Shown here piece by piece: positions 1 to 5,000 of a DNA stretch of 5,934 nucleotides. Numbering within the stretch: the stretch's first letter is position 1; every line of letters starts with the position of its first letter. A program made the position numbers and the translations under genes. A model generated the notes under the pieces. The model ran no database searches. It was given only the letters and a program-made list of their open reading frames with translations, and was not told the origin of the DNA. Source of the DNA: Frankiales bacterium (GTDB lineage Bacteria > Actinomycetota > Actinomycetes > Mycobacteriales > SCTD01). Location: positions 1-5,934 of the forward strand of contig JAOPWK010000224.1 in NCBI GenBank assembly GCA_025965735.1. The letters run 5' to 3'.

Positions 1-287
1 TTGGTGGCCAGGCTCTCCAGCGGCTTGTCCACGATCAGCTGCACACCGACGGCGGCGGCCAGGTGGAAGCAGACGTCCACGCGGCTGATGACGTCGTCCA
101 TGAGGTCGGCGTTAAGGATGCTGCCGAGGACGAACTCGACGTCGTCGCGCTGGCGCAGGTGCTCGATGTTCTCCAGGCGCCCGGTGCTCAGGTTGTCCAG
201 CAGGATGACGGAGTCGCCGCGGGCCAGCAGCGCGTCGGCGAGATGCGAGCCGATGAAGCCGGCGCCGCCGGTGATGAGGGCGCGCAT
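1..287 (-). CDS. NAD-dependent epimerase/dehydratase, extended SDR family (N-terminal part)
   Basis: This is the first 95 residues of a nucleotide-sugar epimerase or dehydratase; the gene continues past the left edge. Reading from ATG at 287, the protein opens MRALITGGAGFIGSH. That is the TGxxGxxG dinucleotide-binding motif (residues 6-13) of extended short-chain dehydrogenases. Asp31, in VILLDNLSTG, sits at the end of the second strand, where NAD-binding members contact the adenosine ribose. HLAA at 75-78 is the usual extended-SDR motif after the fourth strand. The catalytic YxxxK and the substrate pocket lie outside the window, so UDP-sugar 4-epimerase, UDP-glucuronate decarboxylase and NDP-sugar 4,6-dehydratase cannot be told apart. 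The start lies 10 nt after the stop of the upstream GT4 gene on the same strand, so the two are probably cotranscribed. No clear Shine-Dalgarno sequence precedes it, which fits coupled translation. Family call is firm; substrate is unknown. Confidence 0.9.
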   Translation of the reverse strand, partial: MRALITGGAGFIGSHLADALLARGDSVILLDNLSTGRLENIEHLRQRDDVEFVLGSILNADLMDDVISRVDVCFHLAAAVGVQLIVDKPLESLAT

Positions 288-297
288 GGCGCGAAGG

Positions 298-1359
298 CTA
301 CCGGCGCGGCGAGTCGCGGGTGACCTCCTCGTACAGCCGCCGGTGCGCCTCCACCATCGCCGGCACCCCGAACCTGGCCGAGGCTGCGACCCGCGCCGCC
401 GGACCCAGGTCCTGGGCGAGGACGCGGCGCACAGCGGCGGCCAGGGCCGCCGGCTCGGCCGCCGTGACCTCCCCGGTGACCACTTCGCGAGCGCTCCCGA
501 CGTCCGTGCTCACCGCCGGCGTCCCGCACAGCGCAGCCTCGACGAGGCTGACGGGCATCCCCTCGTTGTCGCTGGTCAGCAGCGCCACGTCCGCCGCGGC
601 ATGGACGACCTCGACGTCGGAGCGCCATCCCAGGAAGCGCACGTTGGGGGTCGCGCCGGCACGGGTCTGCTCGAGCAGCGGGCCCTCGCCGGCGACGAGG
701 AACGTCACGTCCGGCAGCAGCGCCGCGACCGCCAGCAGCCGGTCCGGCCGCTTCACCGCGATCAGCCGACCGACCATGGCCACCACCGGACCGGTGAGGC
801 CCAGCGCGGCCTTGGCCTCCTCGCGCGACGGCGGCTCGGGCAGCGAGACGCCCGGCGGGATGACGAGCCACTGGTCGGCGCCCCCGACACCTGCGGCCAG
901 CAGGTCGTCGCGGACCTGCGTGCCGACCGCGACAAGACGGTCGGTGGTGTGCGCGAGCAGACGCTCTGCCGTCGTGACGGCGCGGGCCGTGACCGGCGGG
1001 AAGTAGCCGTGCAGCAGGTGCCCGTGGAAGGTGTGCACCACGGCTGGCACACCAGCGACCCGTGCGGCGAGGCGGCCGAGGGCGCCGGCCTTCGCGGTGT
1101 GCGTGTGGACCACGTCCGGTCGGAGGCGCCGCAGCTCGCGCACCAGGAAGGCGAGGGCGCGCACGTCGTCACCCGGCCGCAGGCTGCGGCCGAGCCCCGG
1201 CACGCGGGCGAACGGCGTCCCGGGGCTGCGCAGCTCGAGGTGGTCTGCCTCACCGACCTCGACCTGGCCGGTGAGGAGCGTCTGACCCGGCAGCGACTCG
1301 AGCAGCTCGACCAGCAGGGCCGCCGGACCACCGACGTTCATCCGCGCGATGACGTGCAC
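298..1359 (-). CDS. Glycosyltransferase family 4 (GT-B fold, CapM-like)
   Basis: A predicted cytoplasmic retaining glycosyltransferase of 353 residues, which would transfer a sugar from a nucleotide donor to a growing glycan. From the GTG at 1359 the N-terminal strand reads HVIARMNVGGPA (residues 2-13), with the acceptor-side Gly-rich loop of GT4 enzymes. VHTHTAKAGALGR (84-96) and VVHTFHGHLLHGYFPP (107-122) are typical of surface-polysaccharide GT4 proteins. The C-terminal donor domain has GRLIAVKRPD (197-206), with the Arg and Lys expected to bind donor phosphates, then GEGPLLEQ, then EGMPVSLVE (266-274), the EX7E signature. Start choice: the frame stays open to an ATG at 1464, adding 35 residues. 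That extension has no family similarity I recognise and about seven codons ending in A or T, unusually many for this window. An AGGA lies only 2 nt before the GTG, so ribosome-binding evidence is weak. It is the promoter-proximal gene of the leftward pair. Donor and acceptor cannot be read from the sequence. Confidence 0.9.
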   Translation of the reverse strand: MHVIARMNVGGPAALLVELLESLPGQTLLTGQVEVGEADHLELRSPGTPFARVPGLGRSLRPGDDVRALAFLVRELRRLRPDVVHTHTAKAGALGRLAARVAGVPAVVHTFHGHLLHGYFPPVTARAVTTAERLLAHTTDRLVAVGTQVRDDLLAAGVGGADQWLVIPPGVSLPEPPSREEAKAALGLTGPVVAMVGRLIAVKRPDRLLAVAALLPDVTFLVAGEGPLLEQTRAGATPNVRFLGWRSDVEVVHAAADVALLTSDNEGMPVSLVEAALCGTPAVSTDVGSAREVVTGEVTAAEPAALAAAVRRVLAQDLGPAARVAASARFGVPAMVEAHRRLYEEVTRDSPRR

Positions 1360-1562
1360 GGTCCTGAGGGGCGACCCGCCCCGGTCGCCGGTCAGGACGA
1401 CTCCGTCAAGGCCCGATGTCCAGCGCGGAGCCGACGCGCCCGCAGCTGCGCAGGAGGACGACATCCGGCTCGAGGGAGCGGGTCATCTCAGCCGACGACC
1501 TTGGCGAGCAGCACATGCGCAGGGTACGGCTCTGGTCGGGGGCAGGCGCCTACCATCGGCTC
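1360..1562. promoter_or_regulatory. Divergent intergenic region between the two gene sets
   Basis: This stretch of about 203 bp separates the leftward GT4/SDR pair from the rightward GT2-DUF2304-flippase-GT2 operon, so it should carry promoters in both directions. For the rightward set there is TACCAT at 1551-1556, listed separately. For the leftward set I see only weak candidates: TACCCT read on the minus strand at 1526-1521, and a -35-like TTGACG read on the minus strand at 1409-1404 that has no good -10 partner. No convincing operator, riboswitch or terminator hairpin was seen. If the GT4 gene really starts at the upstream ATG (1464), the region shrinks to 98 bp. Confidence 0.5.
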
Positions 1563-1565
1563 GTG
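1551..1565 (+). promoter_or_regulatory. -10 element positioned for leaderless expression of the first GT2 gene
   Basis: TACCAT at 1551-1556 matches the actinobacterial TANNNT -10 consensus. The GTG start at 1563 follows after exactly 6 nt. Transcription normally begins about 6-7 nt after the -10, so the mRNA would begin at or next to the start codon. No Shine-Dalgarno sequence precedes this GTG, as expected for a leaderless message. The -35 region (about 1527-1534) does not resemble TTGAC. An alternative promoter, TTGGCG at 1501-1506 with TACGGC 18 nt later, would instead give a short 5' leader. Confidence 0.5.
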
Positions 1566-2339
1566 CTTCCTCCCCGGGCGACACCGGCACCGCGTGTGCT
1601 GGTGGTGATCCCGGCCTACAACGAACAGGCGTCTGTGGCCCGGGTGGTGCTGGAGGTCGCGGCCGCCCTGCCCGACGCCGACGTGCTGGTCGTCGACGAC
1701 GGGTCACAGGACCTGACGGCCGTCCGGGCCGCGCGAGCCGGCGCCAGGGTGTTGACGCTGCCGTACAACCTGGGCGTGGGCGGTGCCATGCGCACCGGCT
1801 ACCTCTACGCGCTGCGCGGGGACTACGACGCGGTGGTGCAGGTCGATGCGGACGGTCAGCACGATCCTGCCGCAGTCCCTCGACTGCTCGAGGGGCTGCT
1901 GACGCACAACATCGTGGTGGGAGCGCGGTTCGCCGGCACGGGTGTCTACGTCGCCCGCGGGCCGCGGAGGTGGGCCATGCGACTGCTCGCCGCCGGGTTG
2001 TCGCGCGCCACGGGCACACGGCTGACGGACACGACCTCCGGCTTCAGAGCCGCCGATCGCGACGCGGTCAGGTTGTTCGCGCGCCACTACCCGGCGGAGT
2101 ACCTGGGCGACACGGTCGAGTCCCTGGTCATCGCCGCCCGCGCCGGTCTGACCGTCACGCAGGTGCCGGTCGACATGCGGGTGCGGGCGGCAGGCGTGGC
2201 CAGCCAGTCGCCCTTCCGCGCGACCCTCTACCTCGCGCGCGCTGTCCTCGCGCTCGGGCTGGCCGGCATCCGGTCCCGTCACGCGCTGCCACCGGTCGAG
2301 CGGTCCGACGACGCCGCCGTCGCGGAGCGGACGAGATGA
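1563..2339 (+). CDS. GT2 glycosyltransferase, polyprenyl-phosphate sugar synthase (DPM1/GtrB-like)
   Basis: A GT-A fold inverting glycosyltransferase of 258 residues. Close family members transfer a sugar from a nucleotide donor to a polyprenyl phosphate at the cytoplasmic face of the membrane. VLVVIPAYNEQ (12-22) is the first strand and loop, VVDDGSQDLT (43-52) carries the nucleotide-binding Asp pair, and NLGVGGAMRTGY (69-80) is the conserved Gly-rich segment. DADGQHDP (95-102) holds the metal-binding DXD, and DTTSGFRA (156-163) is characteristic of the DPM-like subgroup. There is no C-terminal membrane helix of the kind seen in many GtrB/DPM enzymes. The next gene, overlapping by 4 nt (ATGA), is a small membrane protein that could supply the anchor. 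Start choice: GTG at 1563 lies just before the first conserved strand, and TACCAT 6 nt upstream fits a leaderless start. An in-frame ATG at 1515 would add 16 residues without known similarity. First gene of the rightward operon; sugar and lipid acceptor are unproven. Confidence 0.9.
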   Translation: MLPPRATPAPRVLVVIPAYNEQASVARVVLEVAAALPDADVLVVDDGSQDLTAVRAARAGARVLTLPYNLGVGGAMRTGYLYALRGDYDAVVQVDADGQHDPAAVPRLLEGLLTHNIVVGARFAGTGVYVARGPRRWAMRLLAAGLSRATGTRLTDTTSGFRAADRDAVRLFARHYPAEYLGDTVESLVIAARAGLTVTQVPVDMRVRAAGVASQSPFRATLYLARAVLALGLAGIRSRHALPPVERSDDAAVAERTR

Positions 2340-2689
2340 GGAACGAGGCGTACGGTCTCGCGCTCGTGGGCGCCGTCGTGTCGGTCCTGCTCATCCTCGA
2401 GCTGCTGCGGCGGCGCAAGCTGTCCGAGAAGTACGCCGTCATCTGGCTCGTGCTCGGCAGCGTCATCGTCGTGCTCGCCGTCTTCCCCGAGCTGCTCGAG
2501 CACATGGCGGATCTGGTCGGGATCGCCGTCCCCGCGAACCTGCTCTTCTTCGGCGCCGCGTTCGCGCTCCTGCTGGTCTGCCTCCAGCTGAGTGCGGAGA
2601 CCACGCGGCTGGAGGACAAGACACGCACGCTGGCGGAGGAGATCGCCCTGCTGCGGCAGCAGCGCGACGAACCGCCCTCGGGTGCCTGA
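2336..2689 (+). CDS. DUF2304-type small membrane protein with coiled-coil tail
   Basis: A 117-residue protein with three hydrophobic segments at about 6-24, 33-50 and 65-85, then a charged heptad-like helix at about 86-110 (TTRLEDKTRTLAEEIALLRQ) that is probably a cytoplasmic coiled coil. Size, topology, the RRRKLSEKYAVIWLV loop and the ending with a charged helix match DUF2304 proteins, whose biochemical role I do not know to be established. From memory, such proteins are often encoded directly after DPM-like GT2 genes in surface-glycan loci, as here. The start ATG overlaps the GT2 stop (ATGA) and has GGAG at 2324-2327, 8 nt upstream, so translation is probably coupled. Inferred role: membrane anchor or partner of the preceding GT2, with the coiled coil as docking or oligomerisation surface. 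The family call rests on recalled pattern, not a search. Confidence 0.8.
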   Translation: MRNEAYGLALVGAVVSVLLILELLRRRKLSEKYAVIWLVLGSVIVVLAVFPELLEHMADLVGIAVPANLLFFGAAFALLLVCLQLSAETTRLEDKTRTLAEEIALLRQQRDEPPSGA

Positions 2690-3977
2690 CACGAGACGGC
2701 GCGGGCGGGGTCTGCCGACCCTCTCCGGCACGCTGACGGTCGCGCCCGGGCTGCTCGTCCTCGGGGCGACGACGTACCTGTTCCTGGTCGTGGCCGGGCG
2801 GGCCATGGGAGCCGTGGAGTTCGGGCGCCTGTCCGTGCTCTACACCGCTGTCTACGTCCTCGGGGTCGGCTTCTTCTACCCGCTGGAGCAGCAGGTCAGC
2901 CGGCTGGTGGCCGGGCGTGTCGCCCGAGGGGAGGGCTGCGGGCCGCTGCTGCTCCGCAGCTCCCAGCTCGCCGGCGGCCTGCTCCTCGTGCTGATCGGGG
3001 CGCTGACCCTCACGTCGTCGGTGCTGGCGGACGAGCTGTTCGGTGGCGAGCTCTCGCTCGTGCTGGTGTGCGGCGCCGCGGTCGTCACCTTCGCCGCCAC
3101 CTACCTGGTGCGCGGTGCGCTGGCAGGGACGCGCAGGCTGAGCGCCTACAGCACGCAGCTCGCCCTGGAGGGCGTCCTCCGCCTGCTGGGCGCCGGAGCG
3201 CTCGTCGCCCTGGACCTCGCGGGACCGCTGAGCTTCGGCATCCTCATCGCGGCCAGTCCGCTGGTGGCCACCCTCTGCGTCGCGCGCGCTCCAGGGCTTC
3301 TGGTGCAACCGGGGCCCGCGGCTCCGTGGCGGGAGGTCGGCGGGTCGTTCGGGCTGCTGCTGGTCGGGGGGGCCGCCGCTCAGGCACTGGCGAACGCCGG
3401 CCCCCTGCTGGTGGCCCTGCTGTCGGGTCCTGCGGAGCAGGCCCAGGCAGGGGTGTTCCTCGCGGCGCTGGTGCTCGTGCGCATCCCGATGTTCTTGTTC
3501 GCCGCCGTGCAGGCGTCCCTCGTCCCGGACATCGCCGCGGCCGCGGCCGCCCGGGAGTGGGACCGCGTCGTCTCAGCGGTGCGTGCGCTGGCCCTGCTCG
3601 TCCTGTGCCTCGGCGGGGCGACGGTGGCGGTGCTGGCCGCTGTGGGCCCCCTGCTGGTGCGACTCCTGTTCGGCGAGGGCTTCGTCCTCGACCGCATGGA
3701 CATGGTCCTGCTGTCTGCCGGGTGCTTCGCCTACCTGCTCGCCCAGGTGTTCAACCAGGCGCTGGTCGCCCTGGGCAGGCTGGGCGCCGGGCTGCTCGGG
3801 TGGTGCTGTGGGCTGGTGCTCCTGGCTGCGGGAACGGCTGCGGTGGACGACCTGCAGCGCCGGGTGGAGGTCGGTCTGCTGGCCGGCTCTCTCGCGGCGG
3901 CGGCAGCGATGATGGTGCTGCTCCTCCGCGTCCTGCGCGCTCCCAGGGAGACCGAGCCTGAGGTGACCGCGTGCTGA
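2682..3977 (+). CDS. Oligosaccharide flippase, Wzx-like (MOP superfamily)
   Basis: A polytopic membrane protein of 431 residues, predicted to translocate a lipid-linked oligosaccharide from the inner to the outer face of the membrane. About 12 hydrophobic segments are visible (roughly 16-38, 47-68, 88-114, 123-146, 161-180, 184-204, 219-247, 255-281, 298-329, 340-363, 368-386, 395-418), the count expected for MOP flippases. Supporting family features are the EFGRLSVLYTAVYVLG segment after the first helix (46-61), the basic loop after helix 2 (QQVSRLVAGR), and LLFGEGF before helix 10 (328-334). Start choice: GTG at 2682 overlaps the DUF2304 stop by 8 nt. It has no good Shine-Dalgarno sequence, so coupling is likely. 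The next possible start, ATG at residue 42, would remove helix 1. The protein has an alanine run at 285-290 and a short polar C-terminus. A MATE-type exporter of another substrate is possible, but the glycosyltransferase context argues for a flippase. Wzx sequences diverge too much to read the substrate. Confidence 0.88.
   Translation: MPDTRRRGRGLPTLSGTLTVAPGLLVLGATTYLFLVVAGRAMGAVEFGRLSVLYTAVYVLGVGFFYPLEQQVSRLVAGRVARGEGCGPLLLRSSQLAGGLLLVLIGALTLTSSVLADELFGGELSLVLVCGAAVVTFAATYLVRGALAGTRRLSAYSTQLALEGVLRLLGAGALVALDLAGPLSFGILIAASPLVATLCVARAPGLLVQPGPAAPWREVGGSFGLLLVGGAAAQALANAGPLLVALLSGPAEQAQAGVFLAALVLVRIPMFLFAAVQASLVPDIAAAAAAREWDRVVSAVRALALLVLCLGGATVAVLAAVGPLLVRLLFGEGFVLDRMDMVLLSAGCFAYLLAQVFNQALVALGRLGAGLLGWCCGLVLLAAGTAAVDDLQRRVEVGLLAGSLAAAAAMMVLLLRVLRAPRETEPEVTAC
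3960..3966 (+). promoter_or_regulatory. Strong Shine-Dalgarno sequence for the second GT2 gene
   Basis: GAGGTGA lies inside the last codons of the flippase gene, 4 nt before the GTG at 3971. It is a near-complete match to the 16S rRNA 3' end and fixes this GTG as the start. It is the best ribosome-binding site in the window and contrasts with the weak or absent sites of the first GT2 and the flippase. Confidence 0.8.
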
Positions 3978-4984
3978 CGGTCTCGGCGCTGGTCCTCGCC
4001 TACGGAGACGAGCCCTGGATCGAGCGGTGCGTGGACGCCTTGCTGATGAGCCGCGGGGTGGACGTGGACGTCGTGCTGGTCGACAACGGCTGCACCACCG
4101 GGGCCCCGGGACGGCTGGCCGGGCGCGACCGGGTGGCCGTCCTGACGCCGGAGGTGAACCTGGGCTTCGCCGGAGGCTGCAACCTCGCGGCGACGGCAGC
4201 GCGCGGTGAGTTCCTGGCTCTGGTCAACGGGGACGCGCTGGTCGACCCCGACGCCTTGGCCGCCCTCGTGGGGGTGGCACGGGATCCGTCGGTCGGGATC
4301 GCGACCGGGAGCATCCGCCTGTCCGACCATCCCGACCAGATCAACTCCGTGGGCAACCCGGTGCACTTCAGCGGTCTGTCGTGGGCGGGTGGGTTCGGGG
4401 ATCCGGCCTCCGACCATCAGCTGCCGACCGACGTCGCCTCGGCGAGCGGCGCGGGGATGGTCATGCGGCGAGGGCTGTGGGAGCAGCTGCAGGGCTTCGC
4501 CCCGGAGTACTTCGCCTACCTGGAGGACACCGAGCTCAGCCTGCGCTGCTGGCAGCGTGGCCTCAGAGTGGTGTACGTGCCGGACGCGGTCGTGGTGCAC
4601 CGGTACGAGTTCTCCCGATCGCCGTTGAAGAACTACCTGCTGGAGCGCAACCGGCTGCTGCTGATCGCGACGGTCTACGAGCGCCGGACGCTGGTCCTGC
4701 TGGCTCCGGCACTGCTGCTCGTCGAGGCGAGCCTGCTGGTCCTGGCCCTGGCCCAGGGCTGGGGCGACGCCAAGGTCCGCGGGTGGCTGTGGCTGCTGAG
4801 GCACAGGGCGTGGATCCGGAGCCGTCGACGCCAGCTGCAGAGCGAGCGGCTCCAGCCGGACAGTGCCGTGGCCGACCTGCTCACCGACCGCATGACCATG
4901 GCCAACCTCGAGCGCCCGGCGGGCCTGGACCTGCTGGACAGGGTGCTCGCGCGCTACTGGCGCAGCGTCCGGCCGCGCCTCTGA
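3971..4984 (+). CDS. GT2 glycosyltransferase, rhamnosyltransferase (WbbL)-like
   Basis: An inverting GT-A glycosyltransferase of 337 residues, probably adding a sugar to the lipid-linked glycan on the cytoplasmic side. Motifs in order: SALVLAYGDEPW (5-16), first strand; VVLVDNG (34-40), nucleotide-binding Asp; NLGFAGGCN (63-71), strongly conserved in rhamnosyltransferase-like GT2 enzymes; LVNGDA (84-89), with NGD in the DXD position; and the acceptor/catalytic block GAGMVMRRGLWEQLQGF (160-176) followed by EYFAYLEDTELSLR (179-192), where Glu185-Asp186 includes the likely catalytic base. After the catalytic domain there is a hydrophobic helix at about 236-262 and a basic stretch (RHRAWIRSRRRQ), so the C-terminus is probably membrane-associated. 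The GTG start overlaps the flippase stop by 7 nt and has a strong ribosome-binding site. It is the last gene of the operon and ends 16 nt from the convergent gene. WbbL-like enzymes often use dTDP-rhamnose, but the donor here is not proven. Confidence 0.9.
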   Translation: MLTVSALVLAYGDEPWIERCVDALLMSRGVDVDVVLVDNGCTTGAPGRLAGRDRVAVLTPEVNLGFAGGCNLAATAARGEFLALVNGDALVDPDALAALVGVARDPSVGIATGSIRLSDHPDQINSVGNPVHFSGLSWAGGFGDPASDHQLPTDVASASGAGMVMRRGLWEQLQGFAPEYFAYLEDTELSLRCWQRGLRVVYVPDAVVVHRYEFSRSPLKNYLLERNRLLLIATVYERRTLVLLAPALLLVEASLLVLALAQGWGDAKVRGWLWLLRHRAWIRSRRRQLQSERLQPDSAVADLLTDRMTMANLERPAGLDLLDRVLARYWRSVRPRL

Positions 4985-5000
4985 AGCGGTCGGATCCTCG
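4985..5000. other. Convergent intergenic gap with no visible terminator
   Basis: Only 16 nt separate the stop of the rightward operon (TGA, 4982-4984) from the stop of the leftward membrane-protein gene (TGA read on the minus strand, 5003-5001). I see no GC-rich hairpin with a T tract on either strand. Transcripts probably read into one another or end by a factor-dependent mechanism. Confidence 0.5.

Noticed and set aside
1..1608. Long plus-strand open frame covering the SDR and GT4 region
   Set aside because: It is antisense to two genes with clear family motifs, its product is a low-complexity Arg/Gly/His-rich chain, and long antisense frames are expected at this GC content.
1349..2335. 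Upstream open extension of the DUF2304 frame
   Set aside because: It overlaps the GT2 gene in a different frame and encodes an Arg/Gly-rich chain. The ATG at 2336 with GGAG 8 nt upstream is the natural start.
2592..2681. Upstream extension of the flippase frame to an ATG
   Set aside because: The 30 residues are Arg-rich, lie wholly inside the DUF2304 gene in another frame and resemble no flippase N-terminus.
3366..3372. Run of seven G in the flippase gene, considered as a phase-variable or frameshift site
   Set aside because: Seven G is not exceptional at this GC content, the frame is intact on both sides, and nothing suggests switching.
3535..3551. CCGCGG tandem repeat
   Set aside because: It only encodes a short alanine run (flippase residues 285-290) using GC-rich codons.
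4985..5000. Possible bidirectional terminator between the convergent genes
   Set aside because: No stable inverted repeat or T tract can be found in the 16 nt gap or its immediate edges.
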